DNA of 64,000 nucleotides from Roseomonas xinghualingensis (GCF_025791835.1 NZ_JAOXLP010000003.1:124001-188000); one strand, 5' to 3'. Counted from the first letter of the stretch, positions 39,872 to 50,076 are shown. Translations and numbers: made by a program. Notes: generated from the letters alone by a model not told the origin.

Positions 39872-40357
39872 ATGGCCGAACCCCGCAAGAAGGGCCTGAT
39901 CAGCCACGGTGTCGCCGCGCAGAACCGCAAGGCGCGCTTCGACTACAAGATCAACGAGACCTATGAGGCCGGCATCGTGCTCGTCGGCCCCGAGGTGAAG
40001 AGCCTGCGTGCAGGCCGGGCCACGCTGACCGAGGCCTGGGCCGGCGAGCGCGATGGCGAGATGTGGATCTTCAACCTCTACATTCCGGAGTGGCAGGCCG
40101 GCAGCGTGGTGGCGAAGTTCGAGCCGCGCCGGCCGCGCAAGCTGCTGCTGCACAAGAAGCAGGCCGAAACCCTGGCCGGCGCGGTTTCGCGTGAAGGTGC
40201 GACGCTGGTGCCGCTGGACATCCACTTCAATGACCGCGGGGTGGCCAAGATCACGCTCGGCCTGGCCGAGGGCAAGTCGAAGGCCGACAAGCGCCAGGCG
40301 ATCGCCGAGCGCGACTGGAAGCGTGACAAGGCACGGGTGATGCGCGACCGGGGCTGA
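39872..40357 (+). CDS. smpB: SsrA-binding protein SmpB
   Basis: Delivers tmRNA to stalled ribosomes. 161 residues with the OB-fold: NRKARFDYKINETYEAGIVLVGPEVKSLR, a central LYIPEW strand, and a basic C-terminal tail (GLAEGKSKADKR...RDWKRDKARVM) that becomes helical on the ribosome. Follows dapA by four bases; the ssrA gene is not in the window. Converges on the hydratase gene with 16 bases between, and no terminator is visible. Confidence 0.97.
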   Translation: MAEPRKKGLISHGVAAQNRKARFDYKINETYEAGIVLVGPEVKSLRAGRATLTEAWAGERDGEMWIFNLYIPEWQAGSVVAKFEPRRPRKLLLHKKQAETLAGAVSREGATLVPLDIHFNDRGVAKITLGLAEGKSKADKRQAIAERDWKRDKARVMRDRG

Positions 40358-40373
40358 GCCCGGCCGCCTTGCT

Positions 40374-41129
40374 TCAGGATGCCGGCGCGATCGCAACGGC
40401 ACAGTGGAACGGCGCCAGTCCCTCGATCTCACCAGTGTATTTGCCGCCTTCCGCCGGGATGGGGAGCATTCCCGTCAGGCTGCCGAAGGTGACGACCTCG
40501 CCAGCCCTGATGCCGCGGTTCTCACGCTGCATGCGGGCGATCCAGGCATCGATCAGCGGGCGCAGGGGCACCGCGACATGCGGGCCGTCATGCTGCGCGA
40601 TCACAGCCCCGTTCAGCGACAGGCGTACGGGCGGCGGCGCTTCCAGCCATTCCAATAGCCAGGTCAGGGAGCTTTCCCTGAAGGCTGCGCCATGATTGCC
40701 GACGCAATCCGCGATACGGTCCAGCGGGCCGGTTTCCGCATCCGGTGCGAAGCGGCCATGCACGAATTCGAACAGGATGCCGATGGATGCGCGCTCGGGC
40801 AGTGCCTCCGCATGCAGCATGCCGGGCTCCACGGTGCTGTTGAAACGGATCGCGATCTCCGTCTCGATCAGGCTGCCGGCCGGCAGCGTGACATCGGCGG
40901 CATCCGCCTTGCCGGGAAGCACCGCGGGCATGGGCGCACTGAAGACGTGCCCGCCATGACGGCCGAGCTTCCATCCACCAATGCGGCTGCCGAGGACGGA
41001 CAGCGTCTTGGTCTGGATGGCCTCAGCCGCTTCGATGGTGCCAGGGCGCATCTCCTCCGGCAGTCCTGCCAGGGCAATGCCGCGACGCGCCCAGGCGAGA
41101 AGCCCGGCTGTGGATTCGATGGGGTCCAA
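40374..41129 (-). CDS. 2-keto-4-pentenoate hydratase-like (FAH-superfamily) protein
   Basis: 251 residues resembling the MhpD/2-oxopent-4-enoate hydratase branch: AAEAIQTKTLSVLGSRIGGWKLG is the hallmark N-terminal stretch. Later come the metal-ligand-bearing VEPGMLHAEALPE region, HGPHVAVPLRPLIDAW and a closing ALGEVV-type GEVVTFGSLTGMLP strand. The substrate is unknown; no catechol-cleavage genes are nearby. TTG at 41129 has GGAG eight bases upstream and is my start; TTG at 41183 would add 18 residues. It lies 64 bases after the RND pump stop and may be read from the same transcript. Confidence 0.75.
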   Translation of the reverse strand: MDPIESTAGLLAWARRGIALAGLPEEMRPGTIEAAEAIQTKTLSVLGSRIGGWKLGRHGGHVFSAPMPAVLPGKADAADVTLPAGSLIETEIAIRFNSTVEPGMLHAEALPERASIGILFEFVHGRFAPDAETGPLDRIADCVGNHGAAFRESSLTWLLEWLEAPPPVRLSLNGAVIAQHDGPHVAVPLRPLIDAWIARMQRENRGIRAGEVVTFGSLTGMLPIPAEGGKYTGEIEGLAPFHCAVAIAPAS

Positions 41130-41193
41130 TGAAGCGTCTCCGATCCTTGCGCGCAGGAGGCCCTTGATCCAGCCGGGCCGCAAGACCTCCCGG

Positions 41194-44100
41194 CTACTCC
41201 GCCGCTGCGGGCGCCGCGCGCGGTGCGTCCCGCCAGCGCAGCCGGTCCAGGGCGAGATACACGACAGGCGTGGTGTAGAGCGTCAACACCTGTGACACGA
41301 TCAGCCCGCCGATGATGGCGATGCCGAGCGGGGCACGCAGCTCGGACCCGGTGCCGGTGCCGAAGGCGAGCGGCACGGCGCCAAGCAGCGCGGCCAGTGT
41401 GGTCATCAGGATGGGGCGGAAACGCTCCCGGCAGGCGGCAAGGATGGCCTCCTCGCTGCTGCTGCCCTCGCTGCGCTCATGCTCAAGCGCGAAGTCCACC
41501 ATCATGATGGCGTTCTTCTTCACGATGCCGAGCAGCAGGATCACGCCGATCAGCGCGGTGATGGTCAGCGGGGTGTTCGTCAGCAGCAGCGCAAGCAGCG
41601 CGCCCAGCCCGGCGGTGGGCAGGGTGGAGATAATGGTCAGCGGGTGGATATAGCTCTCATAGAGCACGCCCAGCACCACATAGATCGCCAGGAAGGCGCC
41701 CAGGATTAGCAGGGGCATGTTCTGGGTGAAGGCCTGCGCCGCCGCCGCGTTGCCGCCGAACTGCGGACGGATGGTGCTGGGCAGCCGCAGCTGGCGCTGC
41801 ACCGCCTCGATGAGTTCCTGGATCTCCTGCACGGACATCCCCTCATCGGGGTTGAAGGAGATCGAAGTGGCGGGGAAGCCGCCCTGATGCGTGATGGCGA
41901 GCGGCGCCGAGGCCGGCACCACCCGTGCGATGGCCGAAAGCGGCACCTGCGTGTCTCCCTGGCCGGGCAGGAAGATGCGGGAGAGGTCATTCGGCCCCTG
42001 CTGCAGCGCCGGGTCGATCTCCAGCACCACGCGGTACTGGTTGCGAGGGCGATAGATGGTCGAGACCTGCCGCTGGGAGAAGGCGTTGTTCAGCGTGGCG
42101 TTGACCTCGGACTGCTGCACGCCGAGGCGTGACGCGGCTGCACGGTCCACCTCCACGCGTGTCACAAGGCCCGCGCGGTCCTGGTCGCTGGTCACGTCAT
42201 TGATGCCCGGCACGGCGCGCAGGGCCTGCACCATGGCTTGCGTCCACTCGCGCAGTTCCTCGATGTCGCTGCCGAGCAGCACATAGGAGAAGCGGCCGGA
42301 ATCCTGGCGGCCGCCGATGCGCACGTCTTCGTTCGGGCGAAGGAAGATCCCGGCGCCCGGGATCTGGCCCAGCGGCTGGCGCAGGCGAGCGATCACCTGC
42401 TCGGCCGTCAGGCCGCGCTCCTCGAGTGGCTTGAGCGTGACATACAGGTTGCCGCGGTTGGAGGGGCTGTAGCCGCTGCTGCCGCCCAGCGTGGCGCCGA
42501 CACTCTCCACCGCCGGGTCCGCCGCGATGATGTCCACCGCACGGTCCAGCAAGGATTCCATGGTGGCGAAGGAGGTGTCCGGCGCCGCCTGGACCATGCC
42601 CTGCAGCTGCCCCGTGTCCTGGCTCGGCAGGAAGCCCTTGGGAACGGCCACATAGAGCCAGACGGTCAGCCCCATCAGTCCGAAGGTCAGAAGCAGCATC
42701 AGGCGCCGCCAGCGCAGCGCGACGGCGAGGCTGCGGATATAGCCGCGCAACGTGGCGCCCAGCGCTCCTTCGAAGGCACGGGCCAGGCGGCCCGGCGGCT
42801 TCTCCGCCCCGCCGCGCTCCATCCAGGCGGCCATCATCGGGGTGAGGGTGAGGGAGAGCACGCCGGAAATCGCCACCGCCACAGCGAGGGTGACGGAGAA
42901 CTCGCGGAAGATGCGCCCGATGATCCCGCCCATGGCGAGGAGCGGGATGAAGACGGCGATAAGCGAGATGGTGATGGAGAGGACGGTGAAGCCGATTTCC
43001 CTCGCGCCCACCAGCGCGGCCTCCATCGGCGGCAATCCGCGTTCCCGGTGGCGCGCCATGTTCTCGATCATGACGATGGCATCGTCCACGACGAAGCCGA
43101 CGCAGATGGTCAGCGCCATGAGGGAGAGGTTGTTGAGCGAATAGCCGATCCACCACATCACGGCGGTCGTGCCGAGAAGGGAGAGCGGCACGGTGGCGCT
43201 GGCGGCCAGGATCGGCGCCATGCGCCGCAGGAACACGGCCACCACCGCCACCACCAGGGCAATGGTCAGGACGAGCGTAAGCCGTACCTCCTCCACCGAG
43301 GCGCGGATGGTGGCGGAGCGGTCGCTCATCACCTCCAGATGGACGCCGGCGGGAACCCAGGATTCCACCTGCGGGATCATGGCCTTCACGCCGTCGATCA
43401 CGTCGATGACGTTCGCGTCCGCCTGCTTGCGCACCATCAGCAGGATGGCGGGGCGGCCGTTGAAGAGCCCGGCCTGCCGGCGGCTGCGCGTGCCGTCCTC
43501 CACCCTGGCAATGTCGGCCAGCCGCACGATGGCGCCGCCCTGTGCCTTCAACACGATCTCTCGATAGGCATCGGCCGTGTCGATGCGGTCATTCGTACGG
43601 ATGGCGGCGGATTGCTCGGGGCCCTCGATATAGCCCGTGGCCTGTGTGACATTGGCGCGGGTGATGGCCGTGCGGATCTGATCCATCGAAATGCCGGCCG
43701 CCGCGGCAGCGGCCGGGTCCACCGCGACGCGCACGGCCGGCTGGTCACCGCCGCTCACCTCCACCTGCGCCACACCAGGAACTTGGGCCAGACGCTGCGC
43801 CACCAGGCTGTCCGCGACATCGTAGACGGCGGGCCCTGCAACCGTGTCGGAGGTCATGGCCAGGATCATCACCGGCGCATCGGCCGGGTTGATCTTGCGG
43901 ATGTTCGGCGGGTTCGGCAGCCCCGAGGGCAGGTCCTGGCGCGCCGCGTTCACTGCTGCCTGCACGTCCTGCGCGGCCTCGCGCTGGGTCCGGGCGAGAT
44001 CGAACTGCAGGATGACCCGGGTGCTGCCCAGCGAGGAGTAGGAGGTCATCTCCGTCAGCCCCGGGATGGTTCCCAGTCGCCGTTCCAGGGGCGCGGCCAC

Positions 44101-44286
44101 GGTGCTCGCCATGGTTTCCGGGCTGGCGCCCGGCTGGCTCGCGGTCACGACGATGGTCGGGATATCCACCCGCGGCATGGAGGCCACTGGCAGGCGGAAC
44201 AGCGCCACCAGCCCGATCAGCGCGATGCCTATCGCCAGCAGCGAGGTGGCGATAGGCCGCGCGATGAAGGGCGCCGAGAGGTTCAT
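41194..44286 (-). CDS. RND efflux pump, inner-membrane permease (MdtC-like)
   Basis: 1030-residue resistance-nodulation-division transporter. The first helix follows MNLSAPFIARPIATSLL; large periplasmic loops lie between TM1/TM2 and TM7/TM8; the proton-relay aspartates are in GFVVDDAIVMIENMARH (TM4), and FREFSVTLAVAVAISGVLSLTLTPMM is TM6. Such pumps expel drugs, bile salts or metals with a proton gradient. It overlaps the preceding RND gene by four bases. Two adjacent RND genes behind one adaptor resemble MdtBC, which work as a heteromultimer in E. coli. Confidence 0.93.
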   Translation of the reverse strand: MNLSAPFIARPIATSLLAIGIALIGLVALFRLPVASMPRVDIPTIVVTASQPGASPETMASTVAAPLERRLGTIPGLTEMTSYSSLGSTRVILQFDLARTQREAAQDVQAAVNAARQDLPSGLPNPPNIRKINPADAPVMILAMTSDTVAGPAVYDVADSLVAQRLAQVPGVAQVEVSGGDQPAVRVAVDPAAAAAAGISMDQIRTAITRANVTQATGYIEGPEQSAAIRTNDRIDTADAYREIVLKAQGGAIVRLADIARVEDGTRSRRQAGLFNGRPAILLMVRKQADANVIDVIDGVKAMIPQVESWVPAGVHLEVMSDRSATIRASVEEVRLTLVLTIALVVAVVAVFLRRMAPILAASATVPLSLLGTTAVMWWIGYSLNNLSLMALTICVGFVVDDAIVMIENMARHRERGLPPMEAALVGAREIGFTVLSITISLIAVFIPLLAMGGIIGRIFREFSVTLAVAVAISGVLSLTLTPMMAAWMERGGAEKPPGRLARAFEGALGATLRGYIRSLAVALRWRRLMLLLTFGLMGLTVWLYVAVPKGFLPSQDTGQLQGMVQAAPDTSFATMESLLDRAVDIIAADPAVESVGATLGGSSGYSPSNRGNLYVTLKPLEERGLTAEQVIARLRQPLGQIPGAGIFLRPNEDVRIGGRQDSGRFSYVLLGSDIEELREWTQAMVQALRAVPGINDVTSDQDRAGLVTRVEVDRAAASRLGVQQSEVNATLNNAFSQRQVSTIYRPRNQYRVVLEIDPALQQGPNDLSRIFLPGQGDTQVPLSAIARVVPASAPLAITHQGGFPATSISFNPDEGMSVQEIQELIEAVQRQLRLPSTIRPQFGGNAAAAQAFTQNMPLLILGAFLAIYVVLGVLYESYIHPLTIISTLPTAGLGALLALLLTNTPLTITALIGVILLLGIVKKNAIMMVDFALEHERSEGSSSEEAILAACRERFRPILMTTLAALLGAVPLAFGTGTGSELRAPLGIAIIGGLIVSQVLTLYTTPVVYLALDRLRWRDAPRAAPAAAE

Positions 44287-47200
44287 TCGGCGGGCGCCAC
44301 GGCTGGCCTGCCGCGCTGCAGCCGCTCCCGCACCCATTCCAGCGCCAGATAGACCGCGGGCGTGGTGAAGAGCGTCACGAGTTGCGAAAGCAGCAGCCCG
44401 CCCACGATGGAGACGCCGAGCGGCAGGCGGAGCTCCGATCCCGCGCCCTGGCCGAACACCAGCGGCAGGGCACCGAGGAGCGCCGCCAGCGTGGTCATGG
44501 TGATCGGGCGGAAGCGCAGGATCGCGGCCTCGAAGATCGCCTCGCGCGGGGCCAGCCCGCGCTCTCGCTGCGCGTCCAGCGCGAAGTCGATCATCATGAT
44601 CGCGTTCTTCTTCACGATGCCCATCAGCAGCAGGATGCCGATGATCCCGACCACCGAGAGATCAAGCCCGAACAGCTGCAGCGCCAACAGGGCGCCGATG
44701 CCGGCGGAGGGCAGGGTGGAGAGGATGGTCAGCGGATGGATCAGGCTCTCATAGAGCACGCCGAGGGTGATGTAGATCACCACCACCGCTGCCAGGATCA
44801 GCCAGGGCTGGCTCTGCAAGGAGGCGTTGAACTCCGCCGCATCCCCTGCGAAGCGCCCGGTGATGGTGGAGGGCGCGCCCAGTCCGCGCAACGTCTCCAG
44901 GATCACCGAGACGCCCTGTCCCAGCGAGACGCCATCGGCGAGGTTGAAGGAATAGGTGACGGCCGGGAATTGGTTCTCGCGCGTCACCTGCAGCGGGCCG
45001 CTGGCGCGGGTGATGCGGGCAATCTCGGAAAGCGGCACCACGCTGGCCGTTCCATCCGTGCTGCCTGCGACACGCAGCAGGCCAAGCTTCGTGGGATCGG
45101 CCAGGAAGTCCTCGGAAGCTTCCAGGATCACGCGGTACTGGTTGTTCTGCGCGTAGATGGTGGAGATCTGGCGCTGGCCGAAGGCGTCGTAGAGCGCGTC
45201 GTCGATCGCCTGCATGGTTACCCCCAGTCGCCCGGCGCGGGCACGGTCCACCTCCACCGAAATGCGCAGGCCGTCCTGCTGCTGATCACTGGTGAGGTCC
45301 CGCAGCTCCGGCAGGTGTCGTAGCGCCTCCAGGATTCGCGGGGACCAGGTGGCGAGCTCCGCCGCATCGGCATCCACGATGGTGAACTGGTACTGGGTGG
45401 TGCTGGCCCGGGCGCCGATCTGGATGTCCTGCACCGCCTGCGGATAGCTGACGATGCCAGGAATGGCCGCAAGGCGCGGGGAGAGGCGGGCGATGATCTC
45501 CTGCGCGGTTTCCGACCGCTCCTCGCGCGGCCGCAGCACCGCCATCACGCGCCCGCCGTTCAGCGTGGCGTTGACCGTGCCGGCGCCGACGACGGAGGTG
45601 GTGGACTCCACCGCCGGATCGCTCTGCACCACCTGCGCCACCTCGCGCTGGAGGGCGGACATGCGGGCAAAGGAGACGTCGCCTGGTGCTTCCGTGGCGA
45701 TCTGGATCAGGCCGGTGTCCTGCGCCGGCAGGAAGCCCTTGGGGATGACGATGTAGAGCCAGACGGTCAGCACCAATGTCCCCAGCGCCACCAGCAGGGT
45801 CAGCGCCTGGAAGCGCAGCGTGACCTGCAGGGCACGGCGATAGGCGCCCAGCATCCCGTCGAAGAGCCGATCTGAGACGCGGGAGATCCAATTCCGCTGG
45901 CTCGTCGCCGGGCGCAGCAACAGGGCGCACATCATCGGCGTGAGGGTAAGGGAGACGACCATGGAGACGAGCACCGTGGCCGTCAGCGTCTGGGCGAATT
46001 CCCGGAACAGCCGCCCGACCACCCCCTCCATGAAGAGCAGAGGGATGAAGACGGCGATCAGCGAGACGGTAAGCGAAACGATGGTGAAGGCGATGCCCTT
46101 GGCGCCGACATAGGCGGCATCCAGCGGCTTCATGCCATCCTCGATGTGGCGGATAATGTTCTCGATCATCACGATGGCGTCGTCCACGACGAAACCCGTC
46201 GCGATCACCAGAGCCATCAGGGACAGGTTATCAAGCGAGAAGCCCAGCCAGTACATCACCGCGAAGGTGCCGATGATGGAGAGCGGCAGTGAGACGGCGG
46301 GCACGATCATGGCCCGCCCGGAATGCAGGAACAGCCAGATCACCGCGACGACGAGGACGGTGGAAAGGACCAGCGTCAGCTCCACCTCATGCACCGAGGC
46401 GCGGATGGTCTCGGTGCGGTCCGAGACCACGGACATGCGGATGCCGGCGGGCAGGCTGCGCTCCAGCGAGGGAAGCTGCTCGCGGATGCGCGCCACCGTG
46501 TCCACGATATTCGCGCCGGGCTGGCGCTGGACGTCCAGGATCACCGCCGGCTGGCCGTTGAACCAGGCGGCGTTGCGGTCGTTCTCCAGCCCTTCCACGG
46601 CCTGGCCGAGGTCGCGCAGGCGGATCGGGGCCTCGTTGCGATAGACGATGATGAGGTCGGCGAATTCGGCCGGGGCGCCGATCTGGTCATTCGCCATGAT
46701 GGTGGAGGCCTGGCGTGGCCCATCCAGCGAACCCTTAGGGGTATTGGCATTGGCGCCTGTCACTGCCGTGCGGACATCGGCCATGGAGAGGCCGTAGGCG
46801 GCAAGGCGTGCCGGATCGATCCGCAGCCGCACGGCCGGGCGCATGTTGCCCTGCACCGTCACGCGCCCGACGCCCGCGGATTGTGACAGCTTCTGCGCCA
46901 GCAGCGTATCGGCGGTGTCCGAGAGGCGGGCGATGGGCAGGGTGTCGGAGGTGAGGGCAATGGTGATGATGGCCGGATCGGCCGGGTTCACCTTCGCGTA
47001 GTTAGGCGGGTAGGGCAGGGTGGAAGGCAGGGTCCCACGCGCGGCGTCCAGCGCCGCCTGCACATCCTGCGCCGCTTCGTCGATGTCCTTGTCCAGCGCG
47101 AACTGAAGAGCGATCCGGCTCGTGCCCGGGCCGGAGGTGGAGGTCATCACGCTGACGCCGGCGATCTGCCCGAGCTGCCGTTCCAGCGGCGCCGTCACCA

Positions 47201-47384
47201 GCAGTGCCACCGTGTCCGGCGAGGCGCCGGGGAGCTGGGTCGTGACCTCGATGGTCGGAAACTCGACCTCGGGCAGCGAGGAGACCGGCAGTCGCCAGTA
47301 CCCCCAGAGTCCCACGAGCAGCACGGCGATCGACAGCAGCGTCGTCGCCACAGGCCGCGAGATGAAGGGGGCCGAGATGTTCAC
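44283..47384 (-). CDS. RND efflux pump, inner-membrane permease (MdtB-like)
   Basis: 1033 residues, second pump of the pair, transcribed before the MdtC-like gene. N terminus MNISAPFISRPVATTLLSIAV; TM4 motif GFVVDDAIVMIENIIRH with the paired Asp; a periplasmic porter domain with PGASPDTVALLVTAPLERQ. Overlaps the adaptor stop by four bases upstream and the next RND start by four bases downstream, so stoichiometric synthesis is expected. The substrate is not predictable. Confidence 0.93.
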   Translation of the reverse strand: MNISAPFISRPVATTLLSIAVLLVGLWGYWRLPVSSLPEVEFPTIEVTTQLPGASPDTVALLVTAPLERQLGQIAGVSVMTSTSGPGTSRIALQFALDKDIDEAAQDVQAALDAARGTLPSTLPYPPNYAKVNPADPAIITIALTSDTLPIARLSDTADTLLAQKLSQSAGVGRVTVQGNMRPAVRLRIDPARLAAYGLSMADVRTAVTGANANTPKGSLDGPRQASTIMANDQIGAPAEFADLIIVYRNEAPIRLRDLGQAVEGLENDRNAAWFNGQPAVILDVQRQPGANIVDTVARIREQLPSLERSLPAGIRMSVVSDRTETIRASVHEVELTLVLSTVLVVAVIWLFLHSGRAMIVPAVSLPLSIIGTFAVMYWLGFSLDNLSLMALVIATGFVVDDAIVMIENIIRHIEDGMKPLDAAYVGAKGIAFTIVSLTVSLIAVFIPLLFMEGVVGRLFREFAQTLTATVLVSMVVSLTLTPMMCALLLRPATSQRNWISRVSDRLFDGMLGAYRRALQVTLRFQALTLLVALGTLVLTVWLYIVIPKGFLPAQDTGLIQIATEAPGDVSFARMSALQREVAQVVQSDPAVESTTSVVGAGTVNATLNGGRVMAVLRPREERSETAQEIIARLSPRLAAIPGIVSYPQAVQDIQIGARASTTQYQFTIVDADAAELATWSPRILEALRHLPELRDLTSDQQQDGLRISVEVDRARAGRLGVTMQAIDDALYDAFGQRQISTIYAQNNQYRVILEASEDFLADPTKLGLLRVAGSTDGTASVVPLSEIARITRASGPLQVTRENQFPAVTYSFNLADGVSLGQGVSVILETLRGLGAPSTITGRFAGDAAEFNASLQSQPWLILAAVVVIYITLGVLYESLIHPLTILSTLPSAGIGALLALQLFGLDLSVVGIIGILLLMGIVKKNAIMMIDFALDAQRERGLAPREAIFEAAILRFRPITMTTLAALLGALPLVFGQGAGSELRLPLGVSIVGGLLLSQLVTLFTTPAVYLALEWVRERLQRGRPAVAPAE

Positions 47385-48634
47385 TTCGGCGTCTCCCGCG
47401 CATCCGCCGTGCGGCGCGGGCGGGGAGCCTGTGGGCTGGATGGAGCTTTATCATCGGCGATGGCCACGGCGGTGCCGGCGCTGAGGCGCAGCCCGCCAGA
47501 GGTCACCACGCGCTCGCCGGGCTGCAGCCCGGCCTGGACCACCGCATCCATCTGGGTCGTCTGGCCGATGGTCACGGGGCGCTGCTCCACCGTGCGGTCC
47601 TGTTTCACCACGAAGGCGTAGGCACCTTCCGGGCCGCGCTGGATGGAGACCAGCGGTACCACGGTGGCCTGCGGCACCACCTCGATGCGCAGGCGCAGGT
47701 TCACGAAGGCGCCGGGCCACAGGGCCCGGTCCTCATTCGGGAAGATGGCCTTGGCCTTGATGGTGCCCGTGGTCGGGTCCACCGAATTGTCCACCGTCAG
47801 AAGCGTGCCGCGCGCGACCGGCGCATTGCCAGGCCCGGGCAACGTCTCCACGGGCACCGGGCCGCTGGCCAGGGCGCGCATCAGCCGGGGCAACTCCTGC
47901 TGCGGCAGGGTGAAGGTGACGCCGATGGGAGCCATCTGCGTCACGGTCACGATGCCGTTGGTGTCCGAGCCGCGCACGATATTGCCGGGATCAACCTGTC
48001 GGATACCGACGCGCCCGCTGAGTGGCGAGCGGATGGTGGCGAAGCCGAGTTGGGTGCGCGCCTGCTCGATGGCGGCCTCGTCCTGCTGCACCTGCGCTTC
48101 CAGCATCGCCACCTGGGCGCGCTGCGTGTCCAGCTGCTGCTGCGTGGCGCCGGCGTTGCGGACGAGGCTCTGGTAGCGCTGCAGGTCCACCTTGGCATTG
48201 GCCAGCTGGGCCTGGTCATAGGCCTTCTTCGCCTCGGCCTGCTGCAACGCGGCTTGGGCGTTGCGGTCATCCACCTTGGCCAGGACATCGCCCTTGGTGA
48301 CCTCCCGGCCTTCGCGGAAGTTCACTTCCATCAACTGGCCATCCAGCTGGGTGCGCACCACCACGCTCTCCAGCGGTACCACCGTGCCCAGCGCGTCCAC
48401 GGTCAGCGCCACGTCGCGCCGCTCCGCCTCCGCCACCGTCACCGGGACGGCGGTGCCGTTGCCAGGGCGTCGCATGCGGGCAGCGCCGCCCGGCCCCGGG
48501 GCCTGCGGTGCCTGTGCCTGCTGATTCGGGGGACCGCCTGGCGCCTGCGCCTCCTGGCGCTGCCACCACCACCAGGCGCCGCCTGCCCCCGCCAGCAGGA
48601 CCAGGGCTACAAGCCAGCCGGTCGCACGTTTCAT
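47381..48634 (-). CDS. RND periplasmic adaptor (MdtA-like membrane fusion protein)
   Basis: 417 residues: an N-terminal signal anchor (WLVALVLLAGAGGAWWWW), then a Pro/Gln/Ala-rich linker, and the beta-barrel/lipoyl/hairpin architecture with VVPLESVVVRTQLDGQLMEVNFREGREVTKGDVLA, a coiled-coil hairpin (about 130-205), and the second lipoyl half TIRSPLSGRVGIRQVDPGNIV. It bridges the pumps to the outer-membrane factor. ATG at 48634 overlaps the stop of the outer-membrane gene by four bases. C-terminal tail basic and Pro-rich. Confidence 0.93.
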   Translation of the reverse strand: MKRATGWLVALVLLAGAGGAWWWWQRQEAQAPGGPPNQQAQAPQAPGPGGAARMRRPGNGTAVPVTVAEAERRDVALTVDALGTVVPLESVVVRTQLDGQLMEVNFREGREVTKGDVLAKVDDRNAQAALQQAEAKKAYDQAQLANAKVDLQRYQSLVRNAGATQQQLDTQRAQVAMLEAQVQQDEAAIEQARTQLGFATIRSPLSGRVGIRQVDPGNIVRGSDTNGIVTVTQMAPIGVTFTLPQQELPRLMRALASGPVPVETLPGPGNAPVARGTLLTVDNSVDPTTGTIKAKAIFPNEDRALWPGAFVNLRLRIEVVPQATVVPLVSIQRGPEGAYAFVVKQDRTVEQRPVTIGQTTQMDAVVQAGLQPGERVVTSGGLRLSAGTAVAIADDKAPSSPQAPRPRRTADARETPK

Positions 48635-50076
48635 CGACCTCTCCCTGTTACCGGCGTCACGCCGGAGACCGGAACGCCCGGGCCCCATCCTCCGCCAAGG
48701 GCCCGGAACAGACCCACCGCAGCCTGGAAACGCTCCAGCCGCCCGCGCGATAGGTTCCGGCGCGCGGTAAACAGCGTTTGCTGGGCGGATAGCAGGGTGA
48801 TCAGATTGATGACGCCGCCCTGAAGCTGCCCTTCGGCGATGCTATACGCCCGCGCGGCGAGGCGCTCGGCCTCCTGGAGCAGGCGCTCCTGGGCGGTGGT
48901 CTCGCGCAGCGCGGCCAGGGCGCTCTCAACATCGGAAAGCGCCGAGAGGATCGCCTGGCGGTAAATCGCCAGCAGCTCCTCCTGCTCGCCGCGCGCCAGC
49001 TCCACACGGCCACGCAGGGCACCGCCGTCGAAGACGGTCTGCGCCAGGCTGGCAGCGATGGAATAGAACTGTGCCTCCGGCCGCAGCAGCGTGCCCACCA
49101 GCAGCGACTGGAACCCGCCCTGGGCCGAGAGGACGACCGAGGGGAAGAGCGCGGCCCGCGCCGCCACCACATTGGCGCTGGCCGCAGCCAGCTGCGCCTC
49201 GGCGGAGAGCACGTCCGGACGCCGCGCCAGCAACTCCGAGGGCAGGCCCGGCCCGGGAGAGGGAACGTCGAGCCCTCTGAAGTCCTCGCCCGCCACCTCA
49301 AGCTCCACCGGCGCCATGCCCAGCAGCACGGCGAGGGCCGCGGTGTTCTGGGAAACACTCTGACGCAGCGGCGGCACGGCGGCCTCCTGCTGCGCCACCA
49401 CGGTTTCCTGCTGCGCCAGGTCCAGCCCGGTCGCGGTGCCGGCGGCCACCTGCTGGCGGATCACCGCCAGTACCCGGCGGGCGGCGCTCAGGTTCTGTTC
49501 CTGGATCTTCAGCGCCTGCCGGGCTTCCAGGATAGCGAAGTAGGTGTTCGCGACCGATGCCTGGGCCGTGATCAGGGCCGTGCCCACGCCATAGCGGGTG
49601 GCCTGGGCGGTGAGGCGCGCCGATTCCGCCGTGCTTCGGTTCAGCCCCCAGAAGTCCAGCTCGTAGGAGGCGGCCAGGTCGGCCGAGTAGCGGGTGGTGA
49701 CGGTGCCCCTGCGGCTCCCGGTTTCGTTGCGTGAGGCATCGGCGCCGGCCGTGACCAGCGGCAGCAGGGCGGAACCGGCGATGCGCGCCGAGGCATCCGC
49801 CTGCCGTACCCGGGCCGTGGCGGCGGCGACATCCAGGTTCTCGGTCGCCATCCGGGTCATCATCCGGTCCAGCTCCTGCGAGCCGAAGCTGCGCCACCAA
49901 TTGGGGTCGGGCCATGCCACGGGGCCCGAGGCCTCGCGGAACTGGTTGGGCCCGGCGGCGGTGCTCGGAAGCTCATCCGGCTTCAGGGTACAGCCCGCCA
50001 AGGGAAATGCTCCCAGCAATCCGCCGAGCATGAGCAGGTTCGTGCCCCGGCGGGTGACCGCGGGGGCAGGGGTCAT
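48631..50076 (-). CDS. Outer-membrane efflux lipoprotein (NodT/OprM family)
   Basis: 481 residues with a lipoprotein signal: LMLGGLLGAFPLAGC, lipobox Cys at residue 29. Two TolC-like halves follow: DPNWWRSFGSQELDRMMTRM at the start is typical of NodT, with paired coiled-coil regions (VANTYFAILEARQALKIQEQN, and GGALRGRVELARGEQEELLAIYRQAILSAL). First gene of the four-gene efflux operon, which is unusual as the outer-membrane factor is more often last. ATG at 50076 preferred; a longer GTG/ATG option upstream at 50130 exists. Confidence 0.9.
   Translation of the reverse strand: MTPAPAVTRRGTNLLMLGGLLGAFPLAGCTLKPDELPSTAAGPNQFREASGPVAWPDPNWWRSFGSQELDRMMTRMATENLDVAAATARVRQADASARIAGSALLPLVTAGADASRNETGSRRGTVTTRYSADLAASYELDFWGLNRSTAESARLTAQATRYGVGTALITAQASVANTYFAILEARQALKIQEQNLSAARRVLAVIRQQVAAGTATGLDLAQQETVVAQQEAAVPPLRQSVSQNTAALAVLLGMAPVELEVAGEDFRGLDVPSPGPGLPSELLARRPDVLSAEAQLAAASANVVAARAALFPSVVLSAQGGFQSLLVGTLLRPEAQFYSIAASLAQTVFDGGALRGRVELARGEQEELLAIYRQAILSALSDVESALAALRETTAQERLLQEAERLAARAYSIAEGQLQGGVINLITLLSAQQTLFTARRNLSRGRLERFQAAVGLFRALGGGWGPGVPVSGVTPVTGRGR

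Noticed and set aside
42238..44352. 704-residue open frame on the plus strand opposite an RND pump gene
   Set aside because: Antisense shadow with Arg/Gly/His-rich composition and no motifs; the minus-strand pump is clearly the real gene.
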